A stretch of DNA of 64,000 nucleotides from an uncultured Mediterraneibacter sp. (GTDB taxonomy: Bacteria > Bacillota > Clostridia > Lachnospirales > Lachnospiraceae). This document shows positions 35,337 to 43,686 of the stretch, piece after piece; the stretch's first letter is position 1, and each line of letters begins with the position of its first letter. The stretch spans positions 62,001 through 126,000 of the forward strand of contig NZ_CAKRDI010000002.1 in the NCBI RefSeq assembly GCF_934309415.1. The letters are read 5' to 3'. The translations under genes and the position numbers were made by a program. Under the pieces are notes generated by a model. That model was given only the letters and a program-made list of their open reading frames with translations. It did no database searches and was not told the DNA's origin.

Positions 35337-35480
35337 GTTACCGTTCACTCCTAATGTCAATCGCTCCGCTGATTTGCATGGAGGATGCACGTTTTATCCT
35401 GAATGTATCTCGCCCATCGCCGTAGGCGATTCTAAATGGCGAGATACGTTACTGTTTGCAGATTACCTGTGAACAGTGAC
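35337..35480. repeat. Family 1 MITE-like element, full copy (inverted) with 8 bp duplication
   Basis: A 144 bp copy in the opposite orientation to the one at 28080: GTTACCGTTCAC start, GGAGGATGCACG block, GTATCTCGCCCATCGCC hairpin and the palindromic module at the right end. Exact 8 bp duplications GTATCTTA flank it (35329-35336 and 35481-35488). Confidence 0.88.
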
Positions 35481-35630
35481 GTATCTTATAGAGAACTTAT
35501 AGAGAACTTATAGAAAGCTTTTTAAACATGTTTTAAATCCTGTCATTTTTCCATAAAATGTATTATAATTCAGTAAATGGCCATCCGCAGAATTTCCTGT
35601 ATTTTCATCCGGAAATTCTGTAGATCATAC

Positions 35631-35680
35631 TAAAGCCTGTCTGAAAAGGACTCTGGAAGAGTTTTTTCAGACACATTCTA
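35631..35680. repeat. Mini family 2 element / possible terminator
   Basis: A 50 bp hairpin: TAAAGCCTGTCTGAAAAGGA and, on the other arm, TTTTTTCAGACACATTCTA. Family 2 ends almost back to back, 18 bp upstream of the exonuclease start. Confidence 0.55.
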
Positions 35681-35698
35681 AGAGAAGGAGCAGTTCTC

Positions 35699-36394
35699 AT
35701 GCTGAAATCATACATTGCATTCGACCTGGAAACAACCGGTCTGAAGCCACAGGAAAATGAAATTATTGAAATCGGAGCCTTAAAGGTCAGAGAAGGGAAA
35801 GTGGTTGACCGTTTTATGGAATTCATTCATCCACTCTCTCCAATCTCTTCCGCTATATCTGAACTTACAGGAATTACAAATGATATGGTTGCCACCGCAC
35901 GCTCCTGTGAACAGGTGCTTCCTGATTTTCTTGATTTTTGTGAAGATGATGTCCTGATCGGACACAACGTCATGTTCGACTACAGTTTTACTAAATGCAG
36001 CGCATCAAAATGTGGACTTCCATTTGAAAAGAACGGACTCGATACATTGAAAATTGCAAGAAAAGTACATAAAGACTTCCCATCCAAAAGTCTGGGAGCC
36101 CTGTGCGATTACTATCACATTGAAAATAAATCCGCCCACCGTGCCTACCACGATGCACTGGCCACCGCCAAACTTTATCAGACACTGGCACATTATTTTG
36201 AAGAATCTGATCCGAAATTATTCAAGCCGCTGCCTCTGATATATAAAGTAAAAACCGTCCAACCGGCCACGCCGAAACAGCTTGCACTGATTGAACGACT
36301 CATACCGCAGAAAGAATATAGCGGAGAATGGGATCCTGAGACAATTACAAGAAGCGATGCTTCGCGGTTAATTGATGCATTACTAAAAATGTAA
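35699..36394 (+). CDS. DnaQ-family 3'-5' exonuclease
   Basis: A 231-residue DEDDh exonuclease related to the PolC/DnaQ epsilon domain: Exo I FDLETTGLKPQENEIIEIGA (Asp, Glu), Exo II GHNVMFDYSF (Asp), Exo III HRAYHDALATAKLY (His, Asp). A C-terminal about 60 residues (TPKQLALIERLIPQ...SRLIDALLKM) look like a small DUF3072-like helical appendix. Such stand-alone proteins act in repair or RNA/DNA end trimming. Preceded by AGAAGGAGCAGTTCTC. Confidence 0.87.
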   Translation: MLKSYIAFDLETTGLKPQENEIIEIGALKVREGKVVDRFMEFIHPLSPISSAISELTGITNDMVATARSCEQVLPDFLDFCEDDVLIGHNVMFDYSFTKCSASKCGLPFEKNGLDTLKIARKVHKDFPSKSLGALCDYYHIENKSAHRAYHDALATAKLYQTLAHYFEESDPKLFKPLPLIYKVKTVQPATPKQLALIERLIPQKEYSGEWDPETITRSDASRLIDALLKM

Positions 36395-36395
36395 A

Positions 36396-36438
36396 AAAAC
36401 AGAAGCCACAAGGTATTTTCCACTGTGACTTCTGTTTT
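36396..36438. terminator. Bidirectional terminator
   Basis: AAAACAGAAGCCACA paired with TGTGACTTCTGTTTT between convergent genes. Confidence 0.8.
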
Positions 36439-36487
36439 CTATTCTAAGAATTGATGTTGCAGAATATTTCTTCCATTTTTCTGTTTT

Positions 36488-37468
36488 TTATTTTTTAGAA
36501 GCTCCTTTTACTTTCTCTGTACGAGCTTTGAACTCTGCATCATATTCCTTGGAAAGATCATCCCATTCACTATACTTTGTATCACCTCTGTGATCTTCAA
36601 ACGTATAATTCTCTGCAAGATATTTTCCAAGATACTCTGTTGCTTTTTTCGCACCAAAGATATTCAGATGATCTCCTTTATCCAGACTGTCTTTTGACCA
36701 GTCCAGACCGATCTCATCCAGTTTACTGTTGAAATCAATATACGGAATATTCAGTTCCTTTGCATAGTTCTGGACAGCTGTTAATCTCTTGCCGTTATAA
36801 TTGACCGGTGAAGGAGCACTGATAAACAGAATCTGCGCTCCGTTCTTATCGCAGAGTTTCTGAATCTTCTCCATATAGATTTCTGCAAATGGAGAGATCT
36901 CTTCTACTTTCTTGGCTTTATCCAGATAATCTTTTCCGGTGTATGCTTTCGTCTGCTCTCTGATACGGAATCCCTTGTAATCTGTCCTTTCTTCTGTCGG
37001 ATCATCAAACAAAGTCTTCCAAATATTGTGATAACGAAATACCGGGAAATAATATCTCAACGGTTCAGCCAGCGACATCTGTACATTCTTGATGGTTCCT
37101 TTATCTCTGAACAACATATTTGTTTCAACGATCACCAGCTTTGGAGACTGTGTTCTGAAAGCTGTTTTTAATGCATAATAAGCCTCCTGAATTCTCTGTC
37201 CCGTCTGTCCACAGTCAAAGGTTGTAATGCCGTACTGCTCCCACAGTTCCATTGTAGAAACGGTATTATAACTCTCACTGTCTCCCACTACAACAATATC
37301 CAGTGACTCAGCCGGTTCCGCTGTCATACTTGCAATCGGTTTACTTCTTCCTTTGATCTGATCTCCGTTGCTTCGCAGCAGTTTATTAATCCACATAGAA
37401 CTTCCGGCTAACAGGACTAATAAAACGAGGAAGAATACACCGATCCTTTTTACTATCTTCATATTCAT
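36488..37468 (-). CDS. Membrane-anchored SGNH-hydrolase-like protein of the Dlt-like operon
   Basis: About 326 residues: one N-terminal membrane anchor (VKRIGVFFLVLLVLLAGSSMWI), then an extracytoplasmic SGNH domain with GDSESYN (nucleophile Ser) and a late Asp-His pair in DKGDHLNIFGAKKATEYL. Such proteins accompany MBOAT acyltransferases (DltD, AlgX/AlgJ, PatB types) and help transfer or remove the acyl group outside the membrane. The start is taken as ATG 37468 with AAGGAG ten bases upstream; the frame runs to a TTG at 37477. It lies 14 bp after the MBOAT gene and is the last gene of the operon. Confidence 0.82.
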   Translation of the reverse strand: MNMKIVKRIGVFFLVLLVLLAGSSMWINKLLRSNGDQIKGRSKPIASMTAEPAESLDIVVVGDSESYNTVSTMELWEQYGITTFDCGQTGQRIQEAYYALKTAFRTQSPKLVIVETNMLFRDKGTIKNVQMSLAEPLRYYFPVFRYHNIWKTLFDDPTEERTDYKGFRIREQTKAYTGKDYLDKAKKVEEISPFAEIYMEKIQKLCDKNGAQILFISAPSPVNYNGKRLTAVQNYAKELNIPYIDFNSKLDEIGLDWSKDSLDKGDHLNIFGAKKATEYLGKYLAENYTFEDHRGDTKYSEWDDLSKEYDAEFKARTEKVKGASKK

Positions 37469-37482
37469 TTTTCCCAATCTCC

Positions 37483-39075
37483 TTAAAATCCTGCATAGAT
37501 CAGATCAATTGCCTGATATCCATCACCATAAGCTGCGAGAATAATGACCGCAAAAATCAACGCATAATACAATGCCCAGCGAATTGGTACTGCAAGTGTT
37601 CCCATACGGTCTAATACAGGAATTCCTCTTTCTTTCAGAGATCCTACGATACCAACTACAATACATCCTATGATGATCGCAACATAATCTGCTTTTCCAA
37701 TTCCAAGTTTCAATAAAGTTCCGTCTGTCAAAATGTTCAGGCTGAACTGATCAAAAATACTGCGGAACATATGTAAGCCTGCTTTCAGGCCATTTGCACG
37801 GAAGAATAATTCTCCTGTAAAAATGATCACCCATGTTTTAGCGATCTGAATCACTCTCCACCAGCGTGTCTCCGGATTAATATGACACACTCCCAGGATC
37901 TTGTCTCTTACCGGTTCTACTGCCATGCCAAGCATGATCAGCACAAAATAATACATTCCGTAAAAGATATAGCTCCATCTTGCACCATGCCATACACCGT
38001 TGGCAAGCCAGACAGGGAAAAGTGCAAGAGCAGATGTTACCAGTCTTGTCACATGTTTTCCTACATGTTTTCTTCCGTACTGATTCCATTTCTTTACAGC
38101 ACCGGATACAGATACCGGATAGAAAATATATGCCTTGAACCATGCACCAAGTGTAATATGCCATCTTCTCCAGAACTCGGACGGGTTCTTCGCACAGAAC
38201 GGCTGTCTGAAGTTTTCCGGAAGAAGAATACCAAATACTCTTCCGCTTCCAATTACAATATCCATACATCCTGAGAATTCCATATACAGCTGAACTGCAT
38301 AAGAAATTGCTCCCACAACGATGATCGCACCACTGTAATTTGTATAGTGATCAAAGATCGCTGCCACCACCGTGGCCAGACGGTCCGCAACTACTTTCTT
38401 CTTAAACAGTCCCCAGAAGATACGGACATAACCGTCACAGACATTCTTATACTCCAGTGGTTTGTCTGTATACAATGTATCTGCTACATCTGTGTAACGT
38501 GCGATCGGTCCTTCCATGATCTGAGGGAAGAAACCTAAAAACAGTGCTGTTCTCCACAGTTCTCTTTCTGCCTTGACCTTACCCCAGTACACATCTACCA
38601 TGTAACCGATCGCCTGCAGAGTATAGAAAGAAATACCGATCGGCATCAGCATTTTCTTCTCCTGCAAAGTCAGAAGCGGCAGACTCACGCTTCCCAACAA
38701 TGTGGTTACATTTTTTACAAAGAAGTTGTAATACTTCAAGTATGCAAGTACGCCTAACAACACAAAGATTCCAAGCAGTAATACCTTTCTTCCCTGTTTC
38801 TGGTACTTGCTTTTAATTATTTTTTTCTGTTTTCTGTCAACTCCCTGTAATTCTTTACTCTCTTCACTCTGAATTAAAGTAAGCCAGATTCCTATGCAAT
38901 GTGTAAATACTGTTGTTCCCAGCAAGTAGACAATCAATTTTCCACTCAGCATATAAAAGAAAATCCAGCTAAATGCGAGCAGTACTTTACTGCGCCATTT
39001 CGCTGGCGCCAACTGATACACCGCCAGACATACAGGGAGGAACACAAATACATAAATCGACGAATGATATCCCAT
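37483..39075 (-). CDS. MBOAT-family O-acyltransferase (DltB-like)
   Basis: A 530-residue protein with about 11-12 membrane segments. MBOAT hallmarks: the NFRQPF and PSEFWRRWHITLGAWFKAY segment, and the catalytic-His motif NGVWHGARWSYIFYG. In the Dlt system DltB moves D-alanine from carrier protein across the membrane; in alginate-type systems it moves acetyl. Since a carrier protein gene is 26 bp upstream, aminoacyl or aminoalkanoyl transfer from that carrier is the better reading. The acceptor (teichoic acid, polysaccharide, glycolipid) is unknown. Confidence 0.88.
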   Translation of the reverse strand: MGYHSSIYVFVFLPVCLAVYQLAPAKWRSKVLLAFSWIFFYMLSGKLIVYLLGTTVFTHCIGIWLTLIQSEESKELQGVDRKQKKIIKSKYQKQGRKVLLLGIFVLLGVLAYLKYYNFFVKNVTTLLGSVSLPLLTLQEKKMLMPIGISFYTLQAIGYMVDVYWGKVKAERELWRTALFLGFFPQIMEGPIARYTDVADTLYTDKPLEYKNVCDGYVRIFWGLFKKKVVADRLATVVAAIFDHYTNYSGAIIVVGAISYAVQLYMEFSGCMDIVIGSGRVFGILLPENFRQPFCAKNPSEFWRRWHITLGAWFKAYIFYPVSVSGAVKKWNQYGRKHVGKHVTRLVTSALALFPVWLANGVWHGARWSYIFYGMYYFVLIMLGMAVEPVRDKILGVCHINPETRWWRVIQIAKTWVIIFTGELFFRANGLKAGLHMFRSIFDQFSLNILTDGTLLKLGIGKADYVAIIIGCIVVGIVGSLKERGIPVLDRMGTLAVPIRWALYYALIFAVIILAAYGDGYQAIDLIYAGF

Positions 39076-39101
39076 TACCTAAATACTCCCGTTATTCCTT
39101 C

Positions 39102-39329
39102 TTAGTCTTCCTGTAATCTCTGTACCATCTTCCAGATTGCTTCTGCAGAGTTGAAGTTCTCCGGCATCATCTCGGAAGCTTCGATGCTGATATCAAAAGC
39201 CTCTTCCAGTTCGGATACCAGTGTAATTACACCGAAAGAATCCAGCAGCTGATCATCGATCAGGGCTTTCTCGTTTTCATAATCGATACTGTCATCAATT
39301 TCCTTTAAAATTTCAATTACTTCGTTCAT
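39102..39329 (-). CDS. Acyl/peptidyl carrier protein of the Dlt-like operon (DltC-like)
   Basis: A 75-residue, acidic four-helix carrier protein. The phosphopantetheine site is Ser31 in LLDSFGVITLV. It begins MNEVIEILKE at 39329, with GGAGG eight bases upstream; the longer frame to 39494 runs through a family 2 repeat remnant and is not real. It would be loaded by the adenylation enzyme encoded at the head of the operon and serve the MBOAT protein. It probably needs the Sfp-type transferase at 25649 or AcpS for activation. Confidence 0.88.
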   Translation of the reverse strand: MNEVIEILKEIDDSIDYENEKALIDDQLLDSFGVITLVSELEEAFDISIEASEMMPENFNSAEAIWKMVQRLQED

Positions 39330-39447
39330 TTCTAAATCCTCCATTTTCCTTTGGCAGTCTGACTGCCTGCTTATATTTTTATTTTCTGTTTCATTAGCTT
39401 TCGCTTTTTTATATAATGTCTTAAAACTACTTTCTGTAAGATGTATA

Positions 39448-39498
39448 CCGCAAAGTAAGACATGCAGATTACAAAAATGATTTTTCAGACACACTCTG
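39448..39498. repeat. Family 2 MITE remnant inside an operon
   Basis: GACATGCAGATTACAAAAAT then GATTTTTCAGACACACTC is one end of the family 2 element in reverse. It lies in the 173 bp gap between the decarboxylase and carrier protein genes. Confidence 0.55.
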
Positions 39499-39502
39499 AA
39501 TA

Positions 39503-40705
39503 TCAGACATTTATTTGAGGCATATTTAACTCAAAAGTCTCCTGACGCTCTCTGGCAACTTTCCAGCCGTTCTCTTCATCATAAAGAACGACACCCGGAA
39601 GTTCATGACTTAAGAATAATGCCATACCTTCCATTGCCGAATAAGCTCCTGTTCTCTCAAATACAAGAACATGTCCTTCCTTTACCGGCGGAAGAGAAAT
39701 GTCACTGCACATCACGTCATTTACAGTACATAAAGAACCGCATACATTCCATTTCTTTTCTCCATCAACTGTTCCTTCCGGAATCGTCATTACATAAGGT
39801 TCATACATCCCCTTGATCTGACCATCGTAATTGATCTGGTGGTTTCCTCCATCGACAATACAATAGTTTTTCTCTTTGTTTGTCTTTATATCACGGATCT
39901 CTGTCAGATAATATCCACACAATGCCGCGATCGCGCGTCCCATCTCGATTGTTACGTGCCCTTTCCACTGCATCTGTCCGATTGCCTCTGCCAGTCCCTG
40001 AAATCCTTCGTCCTGGAATGTCTCTGCATCTTTTCCTTTAAAATACGGGACAGCTGTTCCGGAACCATACTCCAGACAAGGGATTTTCTCTCCCAGCTCG
40101 TCCTCTATATTTCTGAGGAATTCATCCAGATACATCAGTTCCTTCTGGTGCTTTTTCAGATTTTTCTTTTGAGTTCCTGAGAAATAATGGATTCCACCAA
40201 TCTCAAGACTCGGATTAACCAGTATCATACGAATTACACTTTTTACTGTATTCTCATCCATTCCAAACTGATTACCACTGGTCAGACGCGGGTACAGATG
40301 AATATGTAATTCTTTTTCCGTTGAATGGGCATCGCACCATTCAACGATCTGATGGAACTGTCTGACAGATTCCACCGTATAATTGGCCCGGTCTCCGCAA
40401 AAATCAAGAATCTCGATCAGATCCTCTTTTTTCTTGAGCACACCCGAGATGAATAATTTTTCAGGTGCAATCCCCAGTGCTTTGCAGATTCTGAATTCTC
40501 CCATGGAGCAGACTTCAATGCGGTCTGCACATTTCTCTGCTGTCTGTGTCAGAAATGGATTTGCTTTCATTGCATAACAAATACCGGTTTCTTCCCCCAC
40601 ATTCTTTTTAATTCTTTCAATCTGCTGTCTCAGAATATCCAGATCAAATACATAAAGCGGTGTTCCATAACGGGCCAAAGCATATTCTAACTGCTCTCTC
40701 TTCAT
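39503..40705 (-). CDS. Fold-type III PLP-dependent decarboxylase (LysA/ODC/BtrK-like)
   Basis: A 400-residue alanine-racemase-fold decarboxylase. PLP Lys47 lies in CYAMKANPF, the barrel contains HLYPRLTSGNQFGM, a His-bearing IGGIHYFSGTQ, the DGG at VDGGNHQINY, and the second-subunit Cys in CGSLCTVNDVM, followed by GAYSAMEG. Relatives decarboxylate diaminopimelate, ornithine, lysine or carrier-bound glutamate (BtrK). It lies in an operon with an adenylation enzyme, carrier protein and MBOAT transferase, which standard dlt operons do not include. It may supply or modify the amino acid to be attached. Substrate unknown. Confidence 0.87.
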   Translation of the reverse strand: MKREQLEYALARYGTPLYVFDLDILRQQIERIKKNVGEETGICYAMKANPFLTQTAEKCADRIEVCSMGEFRICKALGIAPEKLFISGVLKKKEDLIEILDFCGDRANYTVESVRQFHQIVEWCDAHSTEKELHIHLYPRLTSGNQFGMDENTVKSVIRMILVNPSLEIGGIHYFSGTQKKNLKKHQKELMYLDEFLRNIEDELGEKIPCLEYGSGTAVPYFKGKDAETFQDEGFQGLAEAIGQMQWKGHVTIEMGRAIAALCGYYLTEIRDIKTNKEKNYCIVDGGNHQINYDGQIKGMYEPYVMTIPEGTVDGEKKWNVCGSLCTVNDVMCSDISLPPVKEGHVLVFERTGAYSAMEGMALFLSHELPGVVLYDEENGWKVARERQETFELNMPQINV

Positions 40706-40755
40706 AATTCTTCCCTTTCACCTTCCTTTATTTTTACAACCTTTTTAGCAATAGA

Positions 40756-42276
40756 CTACAGAATCTGCTGTTTAAAATAATTCCTGTCTGTCTTTCCATT
40801 CTTATTCAGCGGCATCTCATCCACCTGTGTTAATTTGGATGGAATCATATAAGCCGGGAGTTTTTCTTTCATCTGCTTACGAACCGTTGATGAATCAGCT
40901 TCTCCCATATAGAAACCGACAATCTTATTTCTCTTTGTATCAAAGATACAGCAACTCTTCTCCACACCGTCCAATGCTGTCAGGGCACTTTCGATCTCTT
41001 CCAGTTCGATTCGATGTCCCATATGCTTGATCTGAAAATCTTTTCTTCCTGCAAAGATCAAATTTCCTTCCTGATCGAGATATCCGAGATCTCCCGTCTT
41101 ATAGATTCTCTGCTCTTCGCCCTGATCGACCGGATAAAATACAAATTTCTCAGCAGTCTGTTCCGGATCACGATAATAGCCATTGGCAAGAGATTCACCT
41201 GCCACACAGATCTCTCCCTGAACTTCCGGCTGATCGATCTGATGTCCCTCGTCATCCATCAGGAAAACTCTTCTTCCCGGGAATGCCTTTCCGGCCGGAA
41301 TCTTTTCATTGTCTTCATATGGACGCTCTACTTCAAAATAAGTACAGTTGCAGGTAATCTCCGTTGGACCATACAGATTGACAAATCTTGTCTGTGGAAG
41401 TTTTTCCTGCCAGATTCTCAGCTGTTTTGGCGGCATAGCCTCACCACTGAACATAATTCGTTTTACTGATTCTGGCACTTTGTAATTTAATCCTTTCAAC
41501 GCTGATACCAATGTCAGCGCTGATACTGCCCAGGTCAGATTCGTTACTTCCTGATCACACAGATAATCTAACAGTCTCGGTGGAGTTGAAAAATATTCTT
41601 TCGGGATCAGAACCAGTTTTGCTCCTGTCATTACAGAAGAATAAATATCTTTTACAGATACATCAAAATCAAACGGAGCCTGATTTCCAATTCTGTCATC
41701 TTCAGTAATTCCAAAGATCTCTGTGAAGTGTCTGATAAACCGGATCACTGCTCCATGACTTACGGCAATCGCCTTCGGTGTACCTGTAGATCCGGATGTG
41801 AAGATTCCGTACAGAATATCGGTTTCTTTTCTCTCTTTACGGATCTCTTCCAGTTTCCATACATCTACTTCTTCCTGTAAAAGAGTCTGCGCAGATACTG
41901 CAAGTTCACTTTCCTGAATCTCTGCTAACTGATCTTTTCCTTTTTCGTCTGTAACTATTACCTTCGGCTCAAGCTTCTCCAGAATCTTCTTTAACCGCTC
42001 CGGTGGGTTGACCGGATTTACCGGCACATAAAAGCAGCCGGCATAAGCAATTCCCAGCATCGCTGCAAGTGCTGTCGGACTCTTCTCCAGCAATACCGGA
42101 ACCGGACTTCCCGGCTCTGTTCTTTTGCTGATCCCACTTCCGATTTTTCTTGCCATCACTGCCAGTTCATGCCAGGTAAGTTCCTGTTTTCCGTCAGTCA
42201 CAGCTGGTCTGTATTTATATAAATTTTCTGAACGTTCCAGGTAATCAAGTATGCTGACTGTCTGCATCTCTTCCAT
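40756..42276 (-). CDS. Amino-acid adenylation enzyme (DltA-like)
   Basis: Activates an amino acid with ATP and loads it on the carrier protein. The 506 residues match DltA in length: P-loop FTSGSTGTPK, FDFDVSVKDIY with Asp205 at the position that binds the alpha-amino group, NLYGPTEITCNCTYF, TGDLGY, and the C-terminal Lys in NKNGKTDR. In D-alanine-specific DltA of Bacillus cereus the motif is MFCGE with Cys269 (recalled); here it is MFSGE (Ser277). This hints at a different substrate. First gene of the operon, start after AGAGGTGAAATATA. The neighbour on the other side is divergent. Confidence 0.87.
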   Translation of the reverse strand: MEEMQTVSILDYLERSENLYKYRPAVTDGKQELTWHELAVMARKIGSGISKRTEPGSPVPVLLEKSPTALAAMLGIAYAGCFYVPVNPVNPPERLKKILEKLEPKVIVTDEKGKDQLAEIQESELAVSAQTLLQEEVDVWKLEEIRKERKETDILYGIFTSGSTGTPKAIAVSHGAVIRFIRHFTEIFGITEDDRIGNQAPFDFDVSVKDIYSSVMTGAKLVLIPKEYFSTPPRLLDYLCDQEVTNLTWAVSALTLVSALKGLNYKVPESVKRIMFSGEAMPPKQLRIWQEKLPQTRFVNLYGPTEITCNCTYFEVERPYEDNEKIPAGKAFPGRRVFLMDDEGHQIDQPEVQGEICVAGESLANGYYRDPEQTAEKFVFYPVDQGEEQRIYKTGDLGYLDQEGNLIFAGRKDFQIKHMGHRIELEEIESALTALDGVEKSCCIFDTKRNKIVGFYMGEADSSTVRKQMKEKLPAYMIPSKLTQVDEMPLNKNGKTDRNYFKQQIL

Positions 42277-42512
42277 TATATTTCACCTCTGAATCTATTC
42301 CATTTGCTTCCTGCTCATAACCAGATTACCACTTTTCGCAGTAAAAACAAACCGTTTTTTTTCTGGTCAATCTGCATCATCCTCTATTATGAATTCTTCA
42401 TCTTAATGTATCCCGAACTCTTTCTTAAAATTTTCTTAAATACTCACAGTTTTTCAGCCCGGAGCGTGTTAAAATAGAATAAATGTATTCACACCACTGA
42501 AAGGAGATTTAT

Positions 42513-43502
42513 ATGAAACTAAAAATCGGAATGATCGGTACAAATTTTATCAGTGACAAATTCGCTCTTGCTGCACTCCAGGTACCGGGTGCTGAACTTT
42601 ATGCTATATGTTCCCGCAGAAAAGAAACCGGTGCTGCCTTTGCAGAGAAATATAAGATTCCTAATGTTTTTACAGACTATCAGGAATTCCTGAACTCTGA
42701 TCTTGATGCGGTCTATATTGCTACTCCAAATGCACTGCACTGTGAACAGACACTTCAGGCACTGAAACATGGGAAGCATGTCCTCTGTGAAAAGATCATG
42801 GCTATCAATGAAGAGGAAGTTCGTTCCATGATCGACTGCGCAAAAAAGAATCACGTGGTTCTTCTGGAAGCTATGCGTCCTGATTTTGATCCCGCCTTTT
42901 CTCTTGTAGATGAACAGCTTCCAAAAATCGGACAGCTTCGCAGGGTAGTTTTCGAATATTGTCAGTATTCCAGCCGATACGATAACTTCCGTAACGGTGA
43001 AATTCTGAACGCATTTAACCCTGCACTTGGCAATGCAGCCGTTATGGACATCGGTGTCTACTGTATCCATTCTCTTGTGCGGTTTCTTGGGATGCCAGAT
43101 TCCATTCAGTCCAGCTCCGTAAAATTATCCAACGGTTTTGAAGGTGCCGGAACGGTTCTGATGAAGTATGCCGATTTCACAGCCGAGGCTGTTTACTCCA
43201 AAATTTCTGTCTCTGTAACTCCGAGTACTTTACAGGGAGAAGATGGATCTGTCCTGATCGATCAGATCAGCACTCCGCATCACATGGAAGTGCGCCTCCG
43301 CAAGGGCTGCCGTGACACATTGGACGGTGGCATCATCCAGCCAATTGAGTATACACCACTGGAAAATAACATGGTCTTTGAGATCCGTGAATTCCTTCGT
43401 CTGATCGAAGAAAAAGAAATCAATCATAAATATCTGCAGTACTCACTGGATACGATCCGTGTCATTGATGAAGTTCGCAGACAGAACCAGATTCTATTTT
43501 AA
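42513..43502 (+). CDS. Gfo/Idh/MocA-family oxidoreductase
   Basis: A 329-residue NAD(P)-dependent oxidoreductase: N-terminal Rossmann domain (MIGTNFISDKFALAAL; YIATPNALHCEQTLQALKHG; the conserved GKHVLCEKIMA with catalytic Lys) and a C-terminal alpha/beta domain (GNAAVMDIGVYCIHSLVRFLG). Typical substrates are sugars, inositols or their derivatives. Divergently transcribed from the Dlt-like operon over a 236 bp gap, preceded by AAAGGAGATTTAT. Substrate not predictable. Confidence 0.9.
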   Translation: MKLKIGMIGTNFISDKFALAALQVPGAELYAICSRRKETGAAFAEKYKIPNVFTDYQEFLNSDLDAVYIATPNALHCEQTLQALKHGKHVLCEKIMAINEEEVRSMIDCAKKNHVVLLEAMRPDFDPAFSLVDEQLPKIGQLRRVVFEYCQYSSRYDNFRNGEILNAFNPALGNAAVMDIGVYCIHSLVRFLGMPDSIQSSSVKLSNGFEGAGTVLMKYADFTAEAVYSKISVSVTPSTLQGEDGSVLIDQISTPHHMEVRLRKGCRDTLDGGIIQPIEYTPLENNMVFEIREFLRLIEEKEINHKYLQYSLDTIRVIDEVRRQNQILF

Positions 43503-43515
43503 AAACAGATAAACT

Positions 43516-43656
43516 AAAAAACCAGCGATTTAATGAACTGTGCCGCGCTGTATACGTTACTGCTTTCAGCTATGCTGAAAGCAGTAACGTATCCCTCCAT
43601 CATCAACGGTAATTTTCAATAACGAGACAAGTGCTGTTCATTAAAATCTCTGGTTT
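43516..43656. terminator. Bidirectional terminator split by a repeat
   Basis: Long stem arms (AAAAACCAGCGATTTAATGA at the left, and TCATTAAAATCTCTGGTTTT at the right) between convergent genes. The loop holds the 33 bp family 1 repeat at 43556-43588. Confidence 0.7.
43556..43588. repeat. Family 1 short repeat inside a terminator loop
   Basis: GTTACTGCTTTCAG and CTGAAAGCAGTAAC. Changes relative to other copies are compensatory, so the palindrome stays perfect. Confidence 0.75.
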
Positions 43657-43686
43657 TCTTTTGTACTTTACTTTATTTTATTACTC

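Noticed and set aside
39330..39494. Longer carrier protein start at 39494
   Set aside because: The extension is translated family 2 repeat; the ATG at 39329 has GGAGG at the right distance and starts where carrier proteins start.
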